From contig SFWF01000042.1 of the NCBI GenBank assembly GCA_004560045.1, positions 1 through 12,221 on the forward strand: 12,221 nucleotides of DNA, written 5' to 3'. Below the pieces are notes generated by a model. That model was not told where the DNA came from. It did not search any database and saw nothing but the letters and a program-made list of their open reading frames with translations. Shown in pieces: positions 1-5,994 of the stretch. Position numbers and translations under genes: made by a program. Origin of the DNA: a bacterium (GTDB taxonomy: Bacteria > Bacillota > Clostridia > Oscillospirales > Acutalibacteraceae). Position 1 is the first letter of the stretch. The number at the start of each line of letters is the position of its first letter.

Positions 1-62
1 AAAAACCTAAAAGCAACGCTTGACTATGCCGACAATCCCGACAAGACCACCGACCGGTATGT
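1..62 (+). pseudogene. Possible relaxase fragment, truncated at both ends
   Basis: Frame 1 from the window edge reads LKATLDYADNPDKTTD followed by RY, up to about base 60. This resembles the 'DY..NPDKT' segment near the N-terminus of mobilization relaxases of Firmicutes conjugative and mobilizable elements; that match is from memory of the family. After about base 60 this frame stops resembling anything and ends at a TAA at 103-105, while a different frame takes up IS3 transposase sequence. The piece therefore looks like a relaxase gene cut by an IS-related rearrangement. It is only about 20 residues, so the identification is weak, and the gene may continue to the left of the window. Confidence 0.3.
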
Positions 63-119
63 AGAAGGAAGAAATATAATTACATTAAGTCAACACCGGA
101 AGTAATTGCTGAGAATGTT

Positions 120-638
120 TTGAATAGAGAATTCTACGCCGATGCACCGAACGAGAAATGGCTAACCGACGTCACGGAGTTTAAATATTATGTTGGTGAT
201 GAAACAAAGAAACTGTATTTAAGCGCAATTCTTGACCTGTATGACAGAAGAATTGTTTCGTACAAGATTGGAGCCAGCAACAACAATCCTCTTGTTTTTG
301 AAACGTTTGATGAAGCAATACAGAACAATCCAAACGCTCATCCGCTATTTCATAGTGACAGAGGTTTTCAGTACACAAGCAAAGCATTTCACAAAAAACT
401 AATGAAAGCAGGCGTGCGACAAAGTATGTCACGCGTTGGGCGGTGTATTGACAACGGACCTATGGAGGGATATTGGGGTATTCTAAAATCTGAAATGTAC
501 TATCTCAAGAAATTCACTTCGCAAGAAGAACTAACAAAAGCAATTGAAGATTACATAATTTTCTATAACACTAAGCGTTACCAATTAAAACTTAAATGTA
601 TGACACCAATGGAATACCACTCCGCTGCGGCGGCGTGA
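120..638 (+). CDS. IS3-family transposase OrfB, N-terminally truncated
   Basis: This is the rve-type DDE integrase domain of an IS3-family transposase, which cuts and joins IS ends. Counting from the TTG at 120, the catalytic triad is complete: D17 (WLTDVTEF), D80 (FHSDRGFQY) and E116 (DNGPMEGYWG), with exactly 35 residues between D80 and E116 as expected. The C-terminal YNTKRYQLKLKCMTPMEYH block is also the family standard. Homology continues upstream of the TTG to about base 60, so the TTG is only the first in-frame start and not the true one. Full OrfB proteins are about 270-300 residues and need the orfA DNA-binding part by frameshifting; both are missing here. The protein ends in a low-complexity SAAAA tail. 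Probably inactive as a transposase. Confidence 0.8.
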   Translation: MNREFYADAPNEKWLTDVTEFKYYVGDETKKLYLSAILDLYDRRIVSYKIGASNNNPLVFETFDEAIQNNPNAHPLFHSDRGFQYTSKAFHKKLMKAGVRQSMSRVGRCIDNGPMEGYWGILKSEMYYLKKFTSQEELTKAIEDYIIFYNTKRYQLKLKCMTPMEYHSAAAA

Positions 639-640
639 AA

Positions 641-672
641 AATTCCACCCTGCTGCGCAGCAGGGTGGAATT
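641..672. repeat. 32-bp perfect palindrome after the transposase stop
   Basis: AATTCCACCCTGCTG (641-655), central CG, then its exact reverse complement CAGCAGGGTGGAATT (658-672). The outer bases GTGA and TCAC also match with a 3-nt offset. On the minus strand the hairpin is followed at once by TTTTT (complement of 638-642), so it could stop transcripts leaving the thioredoxin gene. On the plus strand a looser T-rich tract follows at 686-701. It could also be a structural part of the IS. Confidence 0.85.
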
Positions 673-698
673 CACTCAAATTAATATTCTTTTGTTTT

Positions 699-724
699 TT
701 TGTCTGTCTACTTGACAGGGAGCA
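699..724. repeat. Putative right terminal inverted repeat of the IS
   Basis: The sequence GTCTACTTGACAGGGAGCA ending at 724 resembles the outer ends of clostridial IS3-family elements, which commonly carry a TTGACAGGGxGCA end. The matching left repeat is not in the window, so it cannot be confirmed by pairing, and no target duplication can be scored. Confidence 0.4.
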
Positions 725-754
725 CTCCATGCTGCTCCTCGGGGGTTAAATATT

Positions 755-1063
755 TTACTTTACAAGCTCTTCGATCTTAGCCTTTGGAATAACTCCGACG
801 CTTCTCTTTACCTCTTTACCGTTCTTAATAACGACAAGGGTGGGAATACTCGATATTCCGTAGGCCTGAGCCAAAGCGGGCTCCTCGTCGACATTTACCT
901 TGCCGACCGTAATATCTGCGTTTTCCTCGGCAACCTCGTGAAGAACGGGAGCAAGCATCATACAGGGGCCGCACCATTCTGCCCAGAAGTCGAGGATGAC
1001 CGTCTGCTGAGCGTCTAATATCTCTTCTTCAAAATTATCGGTATTAACGTTTATAAGTGCCAT
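755..1063 (-). CDS. trxA: Thioredoxin
   Basis: Small cytoplasmic dithiol-disulfide oxidoreductase that reduces disulfides in enzymes such as ribonucleotide reductase, methionine sulfoxide reductase and peroxiredoxins. The 102 residues are the usual length. The redox motif WCGPC is at residues 30-34 within FWAEWCGPC, the cis-proline is P74 (SSIPT), and a VDEEPALAQAYGI segment precedes it as in classical thioredoxins. The ATG at 1063 is fixed by an AAGGAGA ribosome binding site (complement of 1071-1077). That site includes the TAA stop of the upstream iron-sulfur reductase gene, so the two are very likely co-translated. The partner suggests that this thioredoxin is reduced by ferredoxin rather than NADPH, though that is inference. 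Only 30 bp separate its stop from the IS end. Confidence 0.97.
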   Translation of the reverse strand: MALINVNTDNFEEEILDAQQTVILDFWAEWCGPCMMLAPVLHEVAEENADITVGKVNVDEEPALAQAYGISSIPTLVVIKNGKEVKRSVGVIPKAKIEELVK

Positions 1064-1075
1064 AATATTTTCTCC

Positions 1076-1276
1076 TTAATCTTTAGATTTATAGTATAGC
1101 AGGCAGTGACAGTAGCCTTCAAAATCAGGGTCGGCTATCTGATCACGAAACTCCTTGCACATACATTTGTTTTCCGGGGTTCTTTCGAGTCTGCAGGGGC
1201 AGTAACCGCCTTTTTTCTCAAGACCTGCTTTGATCCTCTCGACAACCTCTTTGTTTTCGTTTAAAGTTACCTTCAT
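1076..1276 (-). CDS. Ferredoxin:thioredoxin reductase catalytic-chain-like protein
   Basis: A 66-residue protein with three Cys-x-Cys pairs: CPC (26-28), CMC (38-40) and CHC (56-58). These are the hallmark of the catalytic subunit of ferredoxin:thioredoxin reductase, which uses a [4Fe-4S] cluster to pass electrons from ferredoxin to a thioredoxin disulfide. By alignment with the plant enzyme, C28 and C58 would form the active disulfide and C26, C38, C40 and C56 would hold the cluster. The protein is shorter than the roughly 110-residue plant chain, and its middle pair is placed differently (9 and 15 intervening residues against 16 and 8). No variable subunit is nearby. The start at 1276 has an AAAGGTGGA ribosome binding site. 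The adjacent thioredoxin is the obvious substrate. Confidence 0.85.
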   Translation of the reverse strand: MKVTLNENKEVVERIKAGLEKKGGYCPCRLERTPENKCMCKEFRDQIADPDFEGYCHCLLYYKSKD

Positions 1277-1296
1277 ATAATTCCACCTTTAAGTAT

Positions 1297-1305
1297 ATGA
1301 TACCA
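1297..1305 (-). promoter_or_regulatory. Possible extended -10 element before the FTR-like gene
   Basis: The minus strand reads TGGTATCAT, an extended -10 (TG-N-TATCAT), 21 bp before the FTR-like start codon. No good -35 is seen at the right distance. There is also no terminator between the hexosaminidase stop (1329) and this point, so read-through from that gene is equally possible. Confidence 0.3.
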
Positions 1306-1328
1306 CAAAACGCACAGGATAAACGCGT

Positions 1329-2945
1329 TTAATAGCTTCCGAAGCCGTAGTGAGTAAGAGTGTTGATAGTGGCGATTTTACCATACTTATTCTCTTTATA
1401 ATCCTCGTCAGTATGGATAACTTTGATTTCTTCTTCGAGCTCTTCGATAACCGAGATCCTTCCGTCGGCGTAGTCCTCAAGCCTTCTTCTACAGTCGAGA
1501 AGTCGCTCCTTAAGTCCACCGTAACGAATAGCCTGAACCTCAAAGCCGTTACTCTTGTTTTCGGTGTTCCAAACCTCGCGGAAGGCCTCAAAATAAGCGC
1601 TGATCTTATTATAAGCCTCGGTGTAAGCGGGGAGAACAGCCTTAACCGCCTCCTTGCTCTCTTTATAGGCGAGTCTTGTCTTTACGCCGAGGTCGAATTT
1701 AGCCGCTATCATTTCGCACATTGCGCTTGCCGATCTGAAAAGATAGCCGTATTTCTCGTGACCGCAAAGGGGAGCAAGCTCATTTACGTGGCTTAGCATA
1801 TTGCTTCTGAAGGCCTCTCTGTCCTCAGGAACGAGATCGTCGTATATTCCGACAAAGGGGTCGTTGAATACAAATGGCTTTTCGGAGTAGAATGTGTTTG
1901 CCGTTCCGAAGAAATCGCCGGGGAGGTCAAGCTTTACCATATCGTCAAGAGATATACCGAAAAGCTCCTCGAACTCGTCCTTGACATCGTTTAAGTCTTC
2001 TACGCCTTGAGCGTATTTTGCCGCCGAGAAAAAGGCGGGCAGGCAGGCGAATAGCGAACATTCTGCGCCGTCGTCACCCCAGGATGAAGCGTGAATGGTC
2101 TCGGCGCCCATCTTTACACAAACGGGAATAGCCCTCTTATGGGTATGAAAAGCGTGCTGATTATGGGGAATTGCCCCCGTCCAGGAGCAGATCGAGGTCC
2201 AGAAGCTTATGGGGCAGCCGAACTTCAGGCAACCTTCCATCATCTTTTCGGCCCTATTTGCCGATGCGAAATAATCCCAATAGCAGATCTGCGCATTCTC
2301 GGGCATAAGCGCCGTGATCTCGGGAGTTATAACGTCGGGGTTATCGGTATAACAGTCGGCTCCCGTTGCCATAGAGAAGAACATATCGTGATAAAGCTGA
2401 GGAGTAAAGCCGTATTTATGGCAGATCTCAACACACTTTTTCATATGACGGCGGAAAATGCTTTTCTGATCCTCATATCCGAACCTTTTAAGGAAATTTC
2501 CTTTGCCCAGCATAGCCGCCTCGTCACAGCCTAAAAGTAAAAGGTCGGTATCGAAGATCTCTCTCATCGTTTTTATCATATTATCGATAAGCTCGTAGGT
2601 TTTGGGCTCGTCTACAAGAAGTATATTTGTCATATCTCTGACGGGGGCAAATTCCTTCCAGCGGAAGATATGCTCAAGGTGAGCAAGGACCTCAATGCAG
2701 GGCATCATCATAACGCCCCGCCCCTTAGCGTAGGCTACGAGCTCCTTAAGAGTTTCCTTTGAATACTTTCCACGCATATATCCGAACATAGGATATTCGG
2801 GCATCTCGTAAAGGTCCTCGGCGTAAAGCATAAGGGTGTTATATCCCATCTTGGCGAGACAGTCTATCATTTCCTTAACCTTTTCAGGCTTTAAAACGGC
2901 GCCTCTTGAAACTTCGAGTGAGGCCGAAATATACTTAACTCCCAT
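1329..2945 (-). CDS. GH20-family beta-N-acetylhexosaminidase, cytoplasmic
   Basis: Glycoside hydrolase resembling family GH20, which removes terminal GlcNAc or GalNAc by substrate-assisted catalysis. The 538 residues show a TIM-barrel-like start (residues 21-90, including MGYNTLMLYAEDLYE), the catalytic Asp-Glu pair D141-E142 in LLLLGCDEAAM, aromatic subsite motifs (ICYWDYF 220-226, ISFWTSICSWTG 246-257) and a SSWGDDG block (287-293). The C-terminal third is helical. The start at 2945 has a clear GGAGG site 8 bp upstream and leaves no signal peptide, so the enzyme should act on imported oligosaccharides, like the intracellular GH20C type of streptococci. An in-frame extension to 3059 is rejected because it would contain the promoter. 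The gene is divergent from the MATE gene and points toward the FTR-like and thioredoxin genes. Exact substrate unknown. Confidence 0.83.
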   Translation of the reverse strand: MGVKYISASLEVSRGAVLKPEKVKEMIDCLAKMGYNTLMLYAEDLYEMPEYPMFGYMRGKYSKETLKELVAYAKGRGVMMMPCIEVLAHLEHIFRWKEFAPVRDMTNILLVDEPKTYELIDNMIKTMREIFDTDLLLLGCDEAAMLGKGNFLKRFGYEDQKSIFRRHMKKCVEICHKYGFTPQLYHDMFFSMATGADCYTDNPDVITPEITALMPENAQICYWDYFASANRAEKMMEGCLKFGCPISFWTSICSWTGAIPHNQHAFHTHKRAIPVCVKMGAETIHASSWGDDGAECSLFACLPAFFSAAKYAQGVEDLNDVKDEFEELFGISLDDMVKLDLPGDFFGTANTFYSEKPFVFNDPFVGIYDDLVPEDREAFRSNMLSHVNELAPLCGHEKYGYLFRSASAMCEMIAAKFDLGVKTRLAYKESKEAVKAVLPAYTEAYNKISAYFEAFREVWNTENKSNGFEVQAIRYGGLKERLLDCRRRLEDYADGRISVIEELEEEIKVIHTDEDYKENKYGKIATINTLTHYGFGSY

Positions 2946-2976
2946 ATAAAAACCTCCAAAACGTCCGGTTTTCTTT

Positions 2977-3005
2977 ATTATATAATGACGTTTGGATAAA
3001 AGCAA
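2977..3005 (-). promoter_or_regulatory. Promoter of the hexosaminidase gene
   Basis: The minus strand reads TTGCTT (complement of 3000-3005), 17 bp, then TATAAT (complement of 2977-2982): a perfect -10 and a 4/6 -35 for the housekeeping sigma factor, about 30 bp upstream of the start codon. The RBS GGAGG follows. This placement supports the start at 2945. Confidence 0.7.
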
Positions 3006-3052
3006 GACGAAACTATAAAAAACTCTAAAAAAATTAGCGCTTTTAGTCTTGC
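3002..3052. promoter_or_regulatory. Inverted GCAAGAC/GTCTTGC pair over divergent -35 boxes
   Basis: GCAAGAC at 3002-3008 and its exact complement GTCTTGC at 3046-3052 lie 37 bp apart, each overlapping the -35 box of one of the two divergent promoters. The match extends weakly into flanking A/T. It could be a pair of operator half-sites for one regulator, or simply a shared -35 context. Confidence 0.35.
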
Positions 3053-3076
3053 AAACCAAAATAATCGTAGTATAAT
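3049..3076 (+). promoter_or_regulatory. Promoter of the MATE gene
   Basis: TTGCAA (3049-3054), 16 bp, then TATAAT (3071-3076). The RBS AAGGAGG (3087-3093) follows just before the ATG at 3102, leaving a short leader of about 20 nt. Confidence 0.65.
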
Positions 3077-3101
3077 ATTATTTAACAAGGAGGGGAGCAG
3101 T

Positions 3102-4484
3102 ATGCATAAGCTGAACGCAAGTATGACCTCGGGTCCGCTTTTCGGACCGATGATTGCTTATACCATACCGATTATTTTAACCGGTATTCTTCAGCTTTTC
3201 TTTAATGCCGCCGACCTTGTTATAGTCGGTCAGTTCGGCTCCTCGGGAAGTAATGCGATTGCGGCGGTCGGCTGCACTGCGTCGATTTCCAACCTTATGA
3301 CCAACTTTTTCTTAGGCTGTTCTGCAGGAGGCGGCGTTGCGGTTGCCCATGCTATCGGAGCTCATCACGATCGCGACGTTCACAGAGCTGTTCATACCAT
3401 AATTCCCTTAGCGGCGGTAGGCGGTGCGGTAATCTCGGTTATCGGTATTGTGTTCGCTGAGCCAATGCTTAAAATGATGTCTACTCCTGATAATATTATC
3501 GGCCTTTCTTCTACCTATATGAAGATCATTTTCGCAGGTATGCTGCCAAATATGGTATACAATTTCGGCGCTTCTGTCCTTCGCGCCGCAGGCGATTCGA
3601 AAAGACCGCTTTACTATCTGATTATCGCGGGAATCGTCAACGTTATTCTTAATCTTTTCTTTGTTCTTGTTCTCGACATGGACGTTGCGGGAGTCGCTCT
3701 CGCTACCGTAATTGCTCACACTATTTCTGCGGTTCTTGTTCTCTTCGCTCTTGTTAAAAGGGCCGACTCCTGCCGCCTTGAGCTTAAAAAGCTTCGCTTT
3801 TATGCCGAGCCTCTGAAAAAGATACTTCGATTAGGAATTCCTGCAGGTATTCAGGCAAGTCTGTTCTCTATCTCCAACGTTATTATTCAGTCTTCGATAA
3901 ATGCCCTTGAGGCCGTTTATGCAGGCGTAGTTGCGGGAAATGCCGCCGCTTCAAATATTCAGAATTTCGCCTTTATGACCAACGAGGGCTTTAAGCAGAC
4001 CGCAATGAACTTTGCGGGTCAGAACGTGGGCAACGGAAATTATAAACGAGTTAAAAGAATAACCAATATCTCTCTTTTTATGACCCTTGCGGTTTGCGTG
4101 GTGGTCGGAGTTGTTATGACCCTCTGCTCAAGGCCCCTGCTCGGAATTTATATTTCTGATTCTCCCGAGGCCGTAAAATGGGGGATTATACGTATGTACT
4201 GTATGTGCCTGCCGTATTTTGCAGGAGGTCTTATGGACGTAACGACCGGAATTCTCCGCGGAATGGGTCAGTCGATCTTCCCGATGTTAGCGTCGGTTTT
4301 CGGAGTTTGTGTGTTCCGCGTTATCTGGATATTTACCGTATTTCAGCTCGAAGCCTTTCATACCCCCGAAAGCCTGTGGATATCCTATATAATCTCCTGG
4401 CTTTTGACGTTTGCTATACAGTTTACGGTTCTTCGCGTCGTCCTTGCAAAAAAGATCAAACAACAAAAACTTAAAGAAGCGTAA
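3102..4484 (+). CDS. MATE family efflux transporter
   Basis: Inner-membrane multidrug/toxin extrusion protein that exports organic cations, drugs or metabolites in exchange for Na+ or H+. At 460 residues it has the usual MATE length, with about 12 hydrophobic segments in two similar halves. Signature pieces include the N-lobe start GPLFGPMIAYTIPIILTG with NAADLVIVGQFG (35-46), the SAGGGVAVAHAIGA loop (74-87), and in the C-lobe IQNFAFMTNEGFKQTAMNFAGQNVG. The last two places are typical of the NorM/DinF-like branch common in clostridia. The C-terminus is basic (KKIKQQKLK). A strong RBS (AAGGAGGGG) 8 bp upstream fixes the start. It is a single-gene unit with its own promoter and terminator. Substrate cannot be inferred. 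Confidence 0.93.
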   Translation: MHKLNASMTSGPLFGPMIAYTIPIILTGILQLFFNAADLVIVGQFGSSGSNAIAAVGCTASISNLMTNFFLGCSAGGGVAVAHAIGAHHDRDVHRAVHTIIPLAAVGGAVISVIGIVFAEPMLKMMSTPDNIIGLSSTYMKIIFAGMLPNMVYNFGASVLRAAGDSKRPLYYLIIAGIVNVILNLFFVLVLDMDVAGVALATVIAHTISAVLVLFALVKRADSCRLELKKLRFYAEPLKKILRLGIPAGIQASLFSISNVIIQSSINALEAVYAGVVAGNAAASNIQNFAFMTNEGFKQTAMNFAGQNVGNGNYKRVKRITNISLFMTLAVCVVVGVVMTLCSRPLLGIYISDSPEAVKWGIIRMYCMCLPYFAGGLMDVTTGILRGMGQSIFPMLASVFGVCVFRVIWIFTVFQLEAFHTPESLWISYIISWLLTFAIQFTVLRVVLAKKIKQQKLKEA

Positions 4485-4501
4485 TCTAACGAATAATTTA
4501 C

Positions 4502-4536
4502 CACGCACCGTAGTTTTCTTTGCGGTGCGTGTTTTT
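4502..4536 (+). terminator. Rho-independent terminator after the MATE gene
   Basis: The stem CACGCACCG (4502-4510) pairs exactly with CGGTGCGTG (4523-4531) around a 12-nt loop, followed by TTTTT (4532-4536). It lies 18 bp after the MATE stop codon. Confidence 0.9.
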
Positions 4537-4548
4537 GGAATAAAAATC

Positions 4549-4577
4549 TTGAATGATTGATAATAATATGTTAAAAT
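4549..4577 (+). promoter_or_regulatory. Promoter of the cytidylate-kinase-like gene
   Basis: TTGAAT (4549-4554), 17 bp, then TAAAAT (4572-4577): 4/6 and 5/6 matches to the housekeeping consensus. The RBS GAGGTGA lies at 4594-4600 before the ATG at 4605. This promoter may also serve yunB and ligA. Confidence 0.6.
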
Positions 4578-4604
4578 AATAATATAAGGATACGAGGTGA
4601 TTTT

Positions 4605-5228
4605 ATGAGTAAAAAGATCGTTATTGCCATAGGACGTGAGTTTGGAAGCGGTGGTCGCGAGATCGCCCGTAAGGTTGCCGAAAAGCTTGATATAAAGATT
4701 TATGATAAGGAGCTCATCTCGCTTATTGCTAAAAAGAGCGGTATGAGCGAGGCCGTTATTCACGATGTGGACGAAACCGCTACAAACAGCTTTCTGTACG
4801 TTCTTTCTTCGGGTGCTTTTTCGGGAGCTCCTATAGTTAATTCGGGCTCGACTATGCTTCCCGTAAACGATAAGGCCTTTATAGCCTGTTCTAAGATTAT
4901 AAAAGAACTTGCCGAGAAAGAGTCCTGCGTAATCGTCGGACGTTGCGCCGAATCTATCCTTAAAGACCGCGACGACCTTCTTACGGTATTTATTTCGGCC
5001 GACCTTGAACGTAGAATCGACCGAATCGTCGAGCATGAGGGTATAAGCCGCTCGGAAGCCGCCTCTGTTATCAAGCGCGCCGACAAAAAGCGCGCAAGCT
5101 ACCATAACTACTATTCCGATACCCGTTGGGGAAGCAGAAATACCTATGATCTTTGTATCAACAGTAAGATCGGAATTGACGTAGCCGTCGATATGATTGT
5201 TTCTGCGGCTATCGCAATAGCTAAATAA
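4605..5228 (+). CDS. Cytidylate kinase-like family protein
   Basis: P-loop nucleotide kinase fold of the cytidylate kinase-like group (AAA_26 / Cytidylate_kin2), found widely in clostridia. The 207 residues begin with a beta strand and the phosphate-binding loop GREFGSGGREI (10-20), followed by the YDKELI segment (33-38). VGRCAESIL (111-119) and the lid-like RADKKRASYHNYYSD stretch (158-172) with a nearby W175 are typical of the group. The loop lacks the classic GKS/T ending, as is normal in this subfamily. True CMP kinase (Cmk) differs in sequence, so the substrate is unknown; a nucleoside or nucleotide phosphotransfer role is inference. It heads a likely transcription unit with yunB and ligA, 56 bp upstream of the former. 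Confidence 0.85.
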   Translation: MSKKIVIAIGREFGSGGREIARKVAEKLDIKIYDKELISLIAKKSGMSEAVIHDVDETATNSFLYVLSSGAFSGAPIVNSGSTMLPVNDKAFIACSKIIKELAEKESCVIVGRCAESILKDRDDLLTVFISADLERRIDRIVEHEGISRSEAASVIKRADKKRASYHNYYSDTRWGSRNTYDLCINSKIGIDVAVDMIVSAAIAIAK

Positions 5229-5245
5229 TAATTCACAAATCTTAC

Positions 5246-5277
5246 CTGCCTTTCGTAATATATATTGCGGAAGGCGG
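5246..5277 (+). promoter_or_regulatory. Long hairpin covering the yunB ribosome binding site
   Basis: In RNA, GCCUUUCGUAAUA (5248-5260) can pair almost continuously with UAUUGCGGAAGGC (5263-5275) through Watson-Crick and G-U pairs, and 5246-5247 with 5276-5277 extend it. The 3' arm includes most of the AAGGCGGTGA ribosome binding site (5271-5280) of yunB. No U-tract follows, so it does not look like an intrinsic terminator. It may lower yunB translation unless opened, or mark an RNA processing site. Confidence 0.5.
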
Positions 5278-5284
5278 TGATTTA

Positions 5285-5983
5285 TTGATATCTTTTCGGA
5301 GCAATAAAGGACTACGGCTAAAGCGTGCCGTTTTAATGCTTCTTGTGGTTGCGGTTATAGCTTCGACCTTTATTGTTTACGTAGATTTTCAGCTTCGTGA
5401 GGTAGCGAAGGCTTTTGCCAAAAGTGCGGTTAAAACTGCCCTTATAAACGCGACCAACAGATCCTGCGAAAGAATAATGAACGAAGCCTCGGTTTCTTAC
5501 GGCGATCTTGCCGTAATATCGCGAAACGAAAAGGGACTTGCGACCTCGGTCGAGATAAATACCGTAGCGGCAAATCGTTTAAAAGCTCAGCTTACTAACG
5601 AGATAGCCAAAGAGCTTAGTTTAATTTCAACACAAACCTTTTCTATACCCTTAAGCGCCGCATTCGGAATTTATTATTCCTCGTTTAAAACGCCGACCTT
5701 ATGCTACACGGTACATATAACCACCACCGTTACAAGTGATTTCAAAAGCAATTTTTATTCCGCCGGAATAAATCAGGTATTACACCAAATAGTACTAAAC
5801 GTGGGACTCGAAAGCGATCTTGCTATGCTTTCCGATAAAACCGAAAACCGCTGTTCAACGAATTTTCTTATCGCACAAACGGTTATAGTCGGAGCGGTGC
5901 CCGAAGCCTTTACCGAGGTAATAAATGCCGCCGACGAGGTTGTGGGAGATATTTTCGATTTCGGGGCAGAAAGTGTGCCATAA
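5285..5983 (+). CDS. yunB: Sporulation protein YunB
   Basis: Membrane-anchored sporulation protein; in Bacillus subtilis yunB belongs to the SigE (mother cell) regulon and is needed for efficient spore formation, with an unclear biochemical role. The 232 residues have a basic N-terminus (RSNKGLRLKR), one membrane segment at about 16-34 and an extracytoplasmic remainder. Family signatures are the SIPLSAAFG block (119-127), the SDFKSNFYSAGINQVLHQI stretch and the AQTVIVGAVPEAF motif near the C-terminus. The start is the TTG at 5285, placed 5 bp after an AAGGCGGTGA site; the next ATG would fall inside the membrane segment. Translation may be limited by the hairpin over that site. Its stop codon overlaps the ligA ribosome binding site. 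I saw no convincing SigE promoter. Confidence 0.88.
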   Translation: MISFRSNKGLRLKRAVLMLLVVAVIASTFIVYVDFQLREVAKAFAKSAVKTALINATNRSCERIMNEASVSYGDLAVISRNEKGLATSVEINTVAANRLKAQLTNEIAKELSLISTQTFSIPLSAAFGIYYSSFKTPTLCYTVHITTTVTSDFKSNFYSAGINQVLHQIVLNVGLESDLAMLSDKTENRCSTNFLIAQTVIVGAVPEAFTEVINAADEVVGDIFDFGAESVP

Positions 5984-5994
5984 AGGAGAAAACA

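Larger units (their letters stand above)
60..724 (+). mobile_element. IS3-family insertion sequence remnant (3' part)
   Basis: This span holds the C-terminal part of an orfB transposase, a large palindrome and a plausible right terminal repeat. Transposase-like sequence begins near base 60 (residues RRKKYNYIKSTPEVIAENV lead into the 120-638 frame). That frame has a stop at 21-23, and no orfA or left terminal repeat is visible. The right boundary is inferred from a TTGACAGGGAGCA end, typical of the TG...CA termini of IS3 relatives, finishing at 724, about 30 bp from the thioredoxin stop codon. The element is therefore truncated on its left and unlikely to move by itself. The exact ends are uncertain. 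Confidence 0.6.

Noticed and set aside
719..738. Short inverted repeat GGAGCA/TGCTCC considered as the trxA terminator
   Set aside because: It is only 6 bp with an 8-nt spacer and no T-run follows on either strand; it overlaps the IS end and may be chance.
2946..3059. N-terminal extension of the hexosaminidase that looks a little like a signal peptide
   Set aside because: It would cover the promoter (2977-3005) and the GGAGG site before 2945; it is untranslated leader and upstream DNA.
4287..5105. Minus-strand open frame of 272 codons
   Set aside because: It runs antisense across the MATE 3' end, its terminator and the kinase-like gene, and has no recognisable motif or RBS.
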